Positions 54,786 to 64,000 of a stretch of 64,000 nucleotides of DNA are shown here, piece after piece. Numbering within the stretch: the first letter of the stretch is position 1; every line of letters starts with the position of its first letter. The notes under the pieces are model-generated. The model worked only from the letters and a program-made list of their open reading frames with translations, did no database searches and had not been told where the DNA came from. The translations under genes were made by a program, and so were the position numbers. The stretch lies in the NCBI GenBank assembly GCA_905221605.1, contig CAJNDS010002261.1, positions 248,001 to 312,000 of the forward strand. The letters run 5' to 3'. The DNA comes from Symbiodinium natans (Eukaryota; Sar; Dinophyceae; Suessiales; Symbiodiniaceae).

Positions 54786-56480
54786 CAACCCAACGGTAAC
54801 CGGGACTTGGGTGGTTCCAACGGGCTCCTGAGGTGAGGTTGCCGAAAGAGGACAGCTGCCAGCAGGTACTGCCCAAAGTTGTGACCTTCGTCGAAGAGGT
54901 ATGTCGGCGGCGGGGCATTTGGATGCCGGGTTGAGGTGGCAACGGCGGCACAAGTCGATCCAAAGGCTGGCGTAACGCTCCCGGCACTGTTTGCTCACCG
55001 AGGCCTCCGCCAACGTACCAATTGACCATTGACTCTCGCATCGTCCTGCGTGCCGCCGCTCTCGACTCCTTGCTTGCCACTGACCCTGTTACATCCGCTG
55101 CCCTTACCGTCGACGGTCTTTTTGAAAGCCTCTTCTTGGTCCCATGCTGGGCTACTGTTGAGACCCCGTGCCCCAGCTCCAAGAGGCGGTGGATCACCAT
55201 CTGGCCAGTGTGACTTACTCGGAAACAAGGAGCCTCGGAATGGCTTGTCAGAAGGGTTGAAGAGGAAGCGTTTCTGGGGTGCCGACTCCAATTTGCACTT
55301 GCTGGGGTTTATCTCAAAGCTCTGGGACCCTTTCCGGCTGCACTTCTGGTAAGCATGTTAACATATGGTAGGGAACTGAATAGTGGGACCTGATGTTTGA
55401 GAGATTTGCAGATGGACCCCGGTCCTAAGCTCCAGCTTGAGAGCAGCTACTCAACTCATTTTTAAAATGTTTACAGACCTGGCCATGCTAACTCTTCAAC
55501 CCAAAACTTCAAACCAACATCCGAAGCACCAAGCCCTAAACCCTTCACCTATAGCCCTCAACTTCCTCAAAACCAACATCCTATTCAAAGGGGTGAGCAA
55601 CCGAGGTCCAGCGCTGTCTTGAGGGCAGGCCCACAACTACGGAGTAGTTACACACACTCTTGGGCGGATATTGAAAAAATGGATGCCCGATTAAAACGCC
55701 TGCACGTGTACAGCTGGGTTTTTACCCTTCTTCGAATGGTTCTGTTTTCCTGTTCTCTCGCGCTGTGCCGGGAGCACACACCCATTCGGAGGTCAGACTT
55801 GTAGGTTACTTCAAGACAGCTTCAGAGCCTCTATTTCTTCGATCCTTGTGGGGGTCTTTATAGTTTCACCGCCGAGGCTTGGAGGGAGTATGTTCCGAGC
55901 GCCACTCTGGGAAAGCTTTCATGGTCATCGTTTATGGAAGACTATCAGATACTCCTGGAAAGTGCCCAGAAGCCGCCATTTCAATGAAGTAGCCTGCTCT
56001 CAAATCGCCATGTTCGGTTGCTTGAGCGCCTGGTAGAGAATCTTGCTAGCGTACCAGTTTAATGTGGGCTGTGAACCCCTGAAGACCGGGCGTGCAAGAC
56101 AAGGGCGATGTTACGACTTAGTGCGAACACCTTTCGAATGTGAGGCCGCGACTCTCCTTGCAAAGCAAGATTCAAGATCAATTGGATCATGGTGAATCAT
56201 GGCTGCCTTGATGCGAGCGCAGACATCTTCTTACGAGCACGGGATTTCATACAAGGATTTGAAGCACTTCCCATGCACTAAGCCTCCAGTTATTTACATA
56301 ATGGCATACTGGCCCTATATCTGCGACAAGATCCCGCAGCCTTACATCCTAAACCAGACGTGCCGGGGTGCGTTTAGGGGTTTAGGGCAGCCTGAACTGG
56401 TGACCTTTGCGGCTTCTCAGTGAAGTCTTAGTTCTTGTACTTCCTCAGACATGGCTAGGAATACGCCAGAACCTTACTTC
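54786..56480. other. No gene recognised
   Basis: Overlapping open frames on both strands at 55020-55290 and a short hydrophobic frame at 55619-55804. The latter, and 56199-56423, might be exons of the membrane-protein family, but nothing supports this beyond composition. Confidence 0.3.
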
Positions 56481-56599
56481 CGGGAAGAAAAGAGAGACCG
56501 CCCTTCGGATGCAGAATTTCAGAATTGCAGATGCGGCAAAGGATGTACGAGTTGACAGAACGAAGTTTCGGAGCCGTGAAAATCATGATTGAAAACGGG

Positions 56600-58130
56600 C
56601 ATTGTCAAAATATCTATGCCGGCAGGCGCGGACAGGGACGGGCCGTGCTCTCTGCCCTCCGTATTTCTGCAGCATTCTTGCGTCACCAACGTGTATCCAC
56701 ATCAAGAGTCTTGTTCTCAAAAGGCGTGGTGCAACATATGAAGGCACCAATTATACTGACAGGCACATACATAAACAGAGCGAGTTTACCAAGAGACCAA
56801 GAAACCAGTTGATGCCATCCGAACTGTGACAGTATGCAGCTCCTTTCGGAACCAGGCAAAAAGCTCCAGCCAATGCAAGATCCAAAAGCTGGCAAAGTCG
56901 GAACACTGCAGGTTCGATGCGTTTCAGATGAAAGGTTCCAGATGAGTACTCAAGGCTCCACCCCGCATGTATTGATCAAGCCTTTCCAAGTCGATTTTGT
57001 AGTTTAAGTGCTGGAAAGTTACTCATGAAGTGTATCAAATTTCCGCATCGATCTGCAAGATTTTAATGCCCTACCTTCACAGTGGGATTGTTAAATTTCC
57101 AGAAGTCTATGTTCTCCTTGACCTTCTTGCAGGGTGCCCAACAGTAACCTTGCAGTCCCAACTGCAATATCCCTACAGTGCCCAGCCGCGCACTATCCCT
57201 GCAGTGCGCAACCAAAGAGTTCCCTGCAATGCACAACCGCACAGTGCCTAGCCGCGTAGTACTCCTGCACCAACCAATCAGTATCCCTGCAGCGCCCAAC
57301 CGCACCCAACCGCACCGTATCCCTGCAGTGCCCATGCGGCATTCAGAGGCAAGAAGCTCATGGGGGCCAATGCTGCGCTCATCCAAGAAATTTGCTTTCT
57401 GTTTGAACGAGCAGGGTTTCTTTGTATACCTTCAGGGCTCGAGGTTGCAGATCCTGTTCAACACTGTCAAGCACCATAGCTGCGCAAGATTGTCAGTATA
57501 GCAAAGTAGACCACTTCACTCCCCTAAGCAGCAAAAGCAGCCCCAGCAGCTGCCATGACATGATACGGCTCTAATTGCTTCGCCGCCGCACAACCACACA
57601 TTAGTGACTCATTAGTGTTAGTGTGAGGATGCTGGACGTGAAGAATTGCTTGAACACAATCAGTTTAGATGACTCGCTTTTACAGGCAGTTGTCGAAGTC
57701 GGCACTGATCACCCCTGAATTGAACACATCAACATGCTGGGAAATCTTAGAGCAACTTGGCTCATAGAAACATACACCGAAGGATTTGGCTGCTTGGAAG
57801 GCATGAGTTCTTCGATGCCAGGAATCGAGAGCATCAACGTTTTGGACATGGAGCTGCACAAATCAGACGTCGTAGCTTCTTCTAACCACCCCGCATCGTT
57901 AACGAAGAGTTGTCGCAGTTAGTTTACTCAACATAAAGTTAGTCGCGCGGACGAGAGGTTAGCACCTGAAAGACCTGTCGTCAAAACATGTTACTACAAG
58001 ATCTCCCAACAACAGAGTTACACAAATGGAGTCGTTAATTCGTCTTTAGGTCAAGCTTGCTCCAATATTCTTGCTAGACAGATACAACAGCCCCTCCCCC
58101 ATATTCAACTGGAGCTTAGTAGTCTTTCTG
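56600..58130. repeat. Dispersed repeat, copy B
   Basis: Diverged colinear partner of 5390-6260 (landmarks given there), with about 600 bp of extra sequence between 56990 and 57740 that includes degenerate CCCTGCAGTGC-type repeats at 57170-57330. Confidence 0.7.
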
Positions 58131-59300
58131 TGATAGGACACCTGCTGCTTCGACTGCTGATTCATGATGAGCTTGCTTTGCCGCGTTTGCGTTTGATCTC
58201 GCAAAGCCTTTGCTGGGAGGGGGAACCCAAAAGGACCGAACGCCTGCTGTCGAGTCATTTTCGTCTTAGGGGAACGCAATCGTGACTTGTTGCGACAGTG
58301 TATGCTAGCTAACCTATCGGATGTTCATGAAACATCGAAGGTGTTTTTTTCCTTCATGCCTAGGTGTAGAGCGCAGGTATGCATGCTTGCTACAGTCATG
58401 TGCTGCATGTCTTTGTGTTGAGCCTTTTGCTAAGAAGTGACCAAATGTGGCATTTGGGCTACAGGCCCCTTGGAGGGGCCAAAATTTCAGAGTGCCCACC
58501 CAACCCAGCTAGCCGACGGCTAGAGTTTGTTTTTGGATACCGGTATTCTGCCATTCGAGATAGGCCCTCGAATTTTCAGAGTCTGGCGGCCGTGCGCCAA
58601 ATGCTCACGAAGGGCTGGACACCTTTGCTATCCGTGAGCAAACCCCAAGTCCTACACAAGCAGTTGGCAAAGTTGTGAGCCCTAACTCGAAGGCAGGCAT
58701 CCTAGACTTTCATGTTCGAGCACAAATCTCTAACCTGAAGCTGCACCTACACCGTGAACCCTAAACAGAGAAGCCTAAAGCCGAAACCAGTAAGTTGCAA
58801 AGCTGGGTTCCCGAGTGCACTCGTTTTTCACATTGTTCCGCGTTCGGTTTTTCTAGGCTTGATTTGGAAGTTTGGTGTTTGGTGTCCGGTTTGGGGTGGG
58901 GGTTGGGGGAAATTGCTGGCTCCAGGATCTTGTGCGTGTGACTTTACGTAAATCGAAATGTGTATCCGTTTGTGCCTTTCTGGTTGCAACGGCTCTCGTG
59001 GTTTTGGACATTTTGGCCACGGTCTTTCGCGCACGACCAGCTCTCCCCTCTCCCCCATACAATGGCCAACTTGCCAGGAGAAGTTTGCCACGCGGGGCAT
59101 GACGGTTCTTGCTTCTTTGTGATCCTTTGTAATTCCCAAATGCCCAGAAACCAGTCAGCGCACGCTTTCTCGATATTTTCCATGGTCCACGCGTGTGTCT
59201 TTGATATCCAGTGCTATCCGGAGTTCCGGTAACATCTCAATTTGCTTAAACCCAATGTCGTGAAAGTGGGGAAAAGAATTGCGCTAAAGTTCTAATCCGC
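58131..59300. other. No gene recognised
   Basis: Short frames only, and CCTAAA-like pieces near 58755-58785. Confidence 0.35.
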
Positions 59301-59304
59301 CTAG

Positions 59305-59416
59305 TCGTCTCGTTCGTGGCATTTGTGGTTGAACACTTAAGGTGAGGCCCTCGAAGGACATCGTCTCGTTCGTGGCATTTGTGGTTGAACACTTAAGGTG
59401 AGGCCCTCGAAGGACA
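59305..59416. repeat. Exact 56-bp tandem duplication
   Basis: 59305-59360 and 59361-59416 are the same sequence, starting TCGTCTCGTTCGTGGC; no differences seen by eye, so recent. Confidence 0.95.
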
Positions 59417-60540
59417 TCCGCTGCACCGCAGCCTCAACGTTCAGGGCGGGGCTGTTCCCGTAAACCCTTTGCGCAAGAGGGGCCATCCGGCCTCACTGAG
59501 CACCTCCTTGGCTCTCTTTAAGAATTCCGCCTTCAAAGCCACCAAGTAGGCCATGACCTCAGCAGCAGAGACAAAACTAAATTTCACCAAGCAGCAGCAC
59601 AAGCAAAGAGCAACACGCCCTTTTGTTCCTCCTAGGCGGTGGATTAGTGTTATCACCCCGAATGCTGCGTTTGCCTTGGTTTTGTAGTCGCGACAGGCCA
59701 CCAACACTGGGGTTTGCGGCAACAACAGGCCACAACATGGGGGTTCTTACGCAAATAGCAGTCTACATGTGCAGCAGTACCTGGTAGTGTAGCACAGGGC
59801 CGCGGACTCTTGGGCAGGTTTATCAAGTTCGGCCGGTCTGTGGAAGTTGTGCACCTAGATGGCCCCCAGGCCCTCAGGCGTTCAACAGCTGACAGGCCTG
59901 CCTGTAAGTTCAAGGCCTTGCGCTGCTGCCTGAAGCTGCTGCGCTTTACGTTGGCCCTCGTCTCTCTGACAGATGGTACCCACCATGTGGCCGGTATTTG
60001 TGCGCGGGCTCGGCATGGAGATCCATCGGCTCAATCTGTTGATGACCCAGGCGTCGTTGCAGCCGAGCCAGTGCACTCTTCCGAGCTTGCTGGGCCCTGC
60101 ATACATGTTCGTCCATCAAAAGATCGGCAGTGCATGCGTTCTACATTCTGCGGACTTAGCCTCAAAGAATATGTAACCAATGACGAACAGGCCATGGTGA
60201 CCAAGATCTGCCCAGTCAGGTAAGATGAGGTGAAGTAGCACCGTTGAGACATTCTTAAACAGCGGTACTTCTGGTGCAAGCTGCTAAGAGAGAGTATAGG
60301 TGTGGGGTATGTAAGCAGACCCCGCCGAAACCCGACACAGATGCAGGCTTGAGGTCGCACCGACAACATCTGCAGCGGTTGAGTCGGGCGTGTTATTAAT
60401 CCGAGATATCCGAGGATCTGATTTGTGGGCCCGCCCGGAGAACAAAGGAAAGGGTCGTACGATTCCCTGGCTGGAAGGGGGGGTATACTCTCCTCCTCTT
60501 CTCCTCCGCGGTCCTCTTGTATCCTTTTCTTTCCATCATC
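59417..60540. other. No gene recognised
   Basis: Overlapping frames on both strands (for example 59810-60223 plus, 60031-60633 minus) without assignable domains. Confidence 0.35.
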
Positions 60541-60554
60541 CCTCGGGGATTTCT

Positions 60555-61130
60555 CTTGGCAAATGATGTGGGCGCCGATCCTCCAAACGCAGTCGTAAGG
60601 AATTGCAGTTTTCTGTGGCAGCCTCGAATTCAATCCGCCCGTGCTTCTTGGATACTTGCATACTTGAAAGTAGCAGTTCCTTCTTCCAACTACTTAGCCT
60701 GGCCACGCGTCTTTCCATTCTTCACCAAGGTTTTATTATTCGCTAGGTCTTGCCATGGAGTAGGGCCTCGTTTGGGGTAGGTCAAAAACAAGGGATTTGT
60801 GTGCCGATCCTGCGAACGAAGTAGGCAGGAATCGCAGTTGTCGAAAACGAGGAGATTCTTAGTTAACTATTTACTCAAAAGCAAAAATCTCGATTGCTTT
60901 GCCTGGGCGCACCGGGCTTTCCATTATTCCCGGTTGTTTTGTGTTTGCCGTTTTGGATTGGGCCCCCGTAAGGGGTAAAAATTGATTTGAGCGCCGGTCA
61001 AATTTTCTCGCAGCCTCGAATTCCGAAAGCTGGAGATTTTTTGGGATTACATTGCTTTAAAGAGGCTTTTTTCAAGGCAGTCGAAAGGCCCCAGCAAGGT
61101 AGTCAGCAATCGCAGTTGTCTCTTGCAGCC
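60555..61130. repeat. Diverged tandem units of ~220-240 bp
   Basis: Related blocks recur near 60560, 60795 and 60980/61090: a GCCGATCCT.C.AACG block, AATCGCAGTTGTC-type sequence, CAGCCTCGAATTC and a CTTTCCATT.TTC block followed by GGGCC. Confidence 0.6.
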
Positions 61131-61497
61131 TCCATTGGCAATCCTTTCGGCTGCTACAAACTTGGGGTCCATATGTGCTGCCTGCAGGTGAAGGGCAGAT
61201 GTCCTAAGTTACGATGAATACGTTTTAGCCCCGACTTCTTGGAAGATGACAGTGCTCTGAAAGCTGGAGGAGCCCGCCTGCTGGGCTCCGCAATGACAGC
61301 GCGGCGTTCCTCGAGGACGGCGTGAAGGCTAATTCCTGCGGCGCTTGCGCCGATTCGTGCAGCGCTGGTCTGATAAAGACTGTAAGAAGCATGGCGCGTG
61401 AACTGTTGCCGGATTCGCCGGCGTCGCTGGCCAAAGTGCCCGGCAAAGTGTCGGGACAACAGATAAGCCCGTGCCGCCAATTGCCGGCAGAAGCTAT

Positions 61498-61575
61498 GAC
61501 AAGAATCTGGGCTGTGATCTAAAACTCTGGCAAAAGCCATGGCAAGAATCTGGGCTGTGATCTGAAAACCCTGGC
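61498..61575. repeat. ~49-bp tandem duplication
   Basis: AAGAATCTGGGCTGTGATCT followed by CTGGCAAAAGCCA occurs twice in succession with a few differences. A G-rich run follows (61583-61612). Confidence 0.85.
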
Positions 61576-61582
61576 AAAAGCC

Positions 61583-61960
61583 AGGGGGGGGTTTGGGGGG
61601 GAGGGGGGGGTTGGGGGCCGGATGTCGGTGGGGGTTGGGGGTACAGCCGAATCTGCGAAGTTTCGGTTCCAAGGGTGGGGGTTGGGTTACAGCCGAAGCT
61701 TGTGAGTTTGGGCATCGTAATACGAAGCTCGTATGGAAATGGGGGGTCTGAATTTTACTCCTGCCCGAGTCGTTCCGAGCGGTTCGCGTGGTTCCGGCCC
61801 CACAACACCCCCCCCCCCCCCCGGCCCCCAACCTGACCCACCCCCCCACCCCCCCCCAGCGCCCCACCCAACCCAAACCCAACCCAACCCAAACCGGTGG
61901 GGGGCTTCTTTGCAGCGGCGTCCCCAACCTGTGTTGCCTGGCACACTCCACCCCCGCACC
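61583..61960. repeat. G-rich then C-rich runs
   Basis: G runs at 61583-61680 and C runs at 61805-61960 (CACCCCCCC, CCAACCCAAACC-like). The two could partly pair; long frames across them are compositional. Confidence 0.7.
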
Positions 61961-62930
61961 CCCACCCCCCCCTACTTCAGGCAAACAGCGAGTTTTTTTT
62001 GGACTCGGCTGTTGGAAAAGGACACTTGCCCAAAAAATCTGTCGTCAGGCCTGAAACCTGCCAAGCATTTTGCCGCCAAATTTCCCCAATTCTGTCCGAA
62101 GCCCTAAATCCTGCCAAGCTTTCCGCCGCTGAATTCGCCGCCAGGCCTATTTTGCCAAGGATTCTGCCGCTGGGTTTGCCGCAGAAAACCCTCAAATCGG
62201 ACCCGAAAAGTAAAGACAAGTCTTCGTATGGACGTGGGTCCTCTCATAGGGCAATCGACAAGTGGGTTGGTGAATGAAAGGTTCAGGTTTTCCGACATAA
62301 GAAAACTTGAGCCGGAGTCCTGTTCTCTTCGGGAGATTACATCAAGAGCTCAGGGTTTAGGTCACCTTCTTCGCTTGTTGGTTGAAGCTCTAATCGGCAC
62401 GTCGTGGGCACTTTGTGGGGTTGCGAGGGTTGTGAACACCACCAGTGTTTGCCACGCAACAGACCACGGTCCAGCGACCTTGTAAGATTTAGCCTATTTG
62501 AATGATGCGCATTATTCTCAACGGAGAGTTCAGGCGGAACTTGCTTCGATCTCTGTGTCTTGACTTCGAATCATTCCACCATGTGTGCCGGCTCTTGAGG
62601 CTCAGCTTGGAGTCTTGATGCCATGGGTTTTGGGATGCATGACTGTCTCCGCACACTTCTGCTATGGCTCTGCTCCCAGAGACGATCGGGGTACACCATG
62701 GCGGATCCCAGGTGTGGATAGGCCCATCTACCGCGCAGCAGACTGAGGTGGGACTATGTGTTTTGATATGAGCGCCCAAGAAGAGACAAGTTAAAGTTGC
62801 TGGGAGGGTGCGGTCGCAAGGATGGCTGCATGAATGGCATGTATGTGCAATCCTGTGCTAGTAGCTTGTGTTCTAGACATGGCAGCATGGGTTAATGGCG
62901 GCAGAATGTACAAGTGCAACCTAGCTTCCC

Positions 62931-63345
62931 TTGAAAACATGGCTGCCAATATTTGACGACCACAAGGTGGGCTTGTTGGCCGCATGCTTTGTGTGCTGCG
63001 TCAGTTGGCTGAACAGCCGAAACACCCTGCTCCACGTAGCCATAGTGGAGAACGCATTCCTGATTCTCTTCCAGTACTCCGTGCAGAAATTTCTCCGAGA
63101 CATACTGGTTGACTACAGCTTGATTTTGTACAACGTTGGTCCGGACCGTGGTTGCCAAGAACAAGCTTCGACAGAGTTTGTCTGGACATTCCAAGCATCT
63201 CTCTCTGAATGGTGTTACAACGAGCATTGGTATCGCCCGGCCTATTTAGTGGCCGCGCTCAATGTGGGCTGCTTCGCAATTGTGGCTGTGCTTTGGCTTC
63301 TGCCGGTCTGCGCCGTCATTCGCGAATTTGGTGTGTGTTCACACA
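62931..63345 (+). CDS. Exon of a second unknown membrane protein, related to 50496-50814
   Basis: A frame with a conserved RNTLLH start at the AG of 63015-63016, then the same block order as the 50.5-kb exon: FQ.S.Q.FL, the CQEQAS.EFVWTFQ block (CLTQAS.ELVWTFQ in the other copy), a W.R.A hinge, a hydrophobic helix and an IREFGV end, after which GTGTGT may be a donor site (about 63333). In-frame sequence upstream (KVGLLAACFVCCVSWL) is hydrophobic. The pair looks like paralogues 12.5 kb apart on the same strand. Family not recognised. Confidence 0.5.
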
Positions 63346-63534
63346 GAATCTTGGCTGGCCTTGGGACATCTAAGTATTTTCCTTTGTTGGTTTCAGAGGG
63401 GCCCTATCTACTTTTCAAAGGGTTCCAAAGGCCAACCAAGGAATCAATACAGGATCCTACCTCGGGTTGATGTTCAAGGTTCGTGAGAGTTTCTCGGCTC
63501 GACCAGTTTTTATGCCTCCACGACAAGATTCCCC

Positions 63535-63890
63535 GAAACCCCGAACCCTCAATAATGGGAACTCTAAACCCAAACCCTAAACCATTTCATTCTCGATATT
63601 CTTTTCCATTTGGTTCGACTGCCATTACAACATCCCTAAACCCCACATAGCCCCTTGGAGGACCTACAGTAGGGTTTCCATTTCATGGCCATACCCCCTT
63701 ATACAATATAGCCTTTTTGAGTCTCAATATGACCCGACCCCCTGTAACACCCTAGAGGCATCTGTCGTTTTGCTGAGAAAAGCCGAGGCACCTGCTACCG
63801 CATTTTAAGCAGAATTCTGGAGGCATCAGGGTTTAGTTAGGGTTTTTGGGTTTAGGGTTTTATGCTTTAGAGCTTAGAGCTTTGGGTTTG
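63535..63890. repeat. Interstitial telomere-like tracts of opposite polarity
   Basis: CCCAAACCCTAAACC near 63568-63584 and TTTAGTTAGGGTTTTTGGGTTTAGGG-like sequence near 63830-63860 (broken into short units). Confidence 0.7.
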
Positions 63891-64000
63891 GGTAGTTTGA
63901 GAAACTCCTGGAGGCCCTGGCATTGGTGTCCATGGGGGCTCTACTTTTCGTTGCCTACCTCCACAACCGTCTCGTTTGGTCGATTCAGCACAAGTTCGTG

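Noticed and set aside
54151-55200. Large minus-strand open frame of 349 codons
   Set aside because: It runs across the alternating GCAC/GCGC tract, has no domain, and competes with other frames on both strands.
61154-62277. Gly/Pro-rich frames on both strands
   Set aside because: Caused by the G-rich and C-rich runs; they overlap each other and lack any domain.

Overview
This window looks like nuclear DNA of a dinoflagellate, most likely a Symbiodiniaceae-type alga. The grounds are: very low gene density; interstitial TTTAGGG/CCCTAAA tracts; long trinucleotide arrays; a decayed Ty1/copia-type element carrying the methyltransferase-like module seen in Symbiodinium retroelements; and a spliced-leader-like 12-mer inside an LTR. 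No rRNA, tRNA, CRISPR array or prokaryotic operon was seen.

Layout. 1-12.6 kb is mostly non-coding, with simple repeats (CAG/CTG, AAT/AAC, CAT), a short tandem array and one copy of a dispersed repeat whose second copy lies at 56.5-58.1 kb. 12.85-15.2 kb (minus strand) is a frame-broken Ty1/copia-type element (gag, protease, methyltransferase-like, integrase). 15.3-22.7 kb shows no recognisable gene. 22.7-30.35 kb is built from (TAG)n arrays separating two units that share the same 3' end; the longer unit (24.91-29.63 kb) encodes a GT32-like glycosyltransferase fused, across a frame break, to a proline-rich tail, plus a second ORF. A ~51-bp telomere-like tandem array lies at 24.0-24.5 kb.

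The centrepiece is a 17.2-kb LTR retrotransposon at 30355-47590. It has two 294-bp LTRs that look identical by eye, TGTGA/TCACA termini, a 4-bp AGGT target duplication, a candidate primer-binding site and a purine tract, and it sits inside a TAG/GGTAGTA satellite. Its ORF1 (about 3,730 codons) encodes Gag with two CCCH fingers, an aspartic protease, the thumb/connection half of a Ty3-type reverse transcriptase plus RNase H, a DD35E integrase, a degenerate methyltransferase-like module, and only then the fingers/palm half of the RT with its YVDD box. The RT therefore appears split and circularly permuted. Downstream frames encode a Tpt1/KptA-type RNA 2'-phosphotransferase (interrupted by one TAG) and, after another frame change, a protein with RanBP2-like and SWIM-like zinc motifs, a membrane helix and a C-terminal phospholipase-D-type nuclease. 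A family of ~21-bp hairpins with compensatory stem changes is scattered along the element.

47.6-64 kb is mostly non-coding. It contains exons of two related unknown membrane proteins (50.5 and 63.0 kb), a (GT)n tract, a small foldback, several tandem duplications and more telomere-like tracts.
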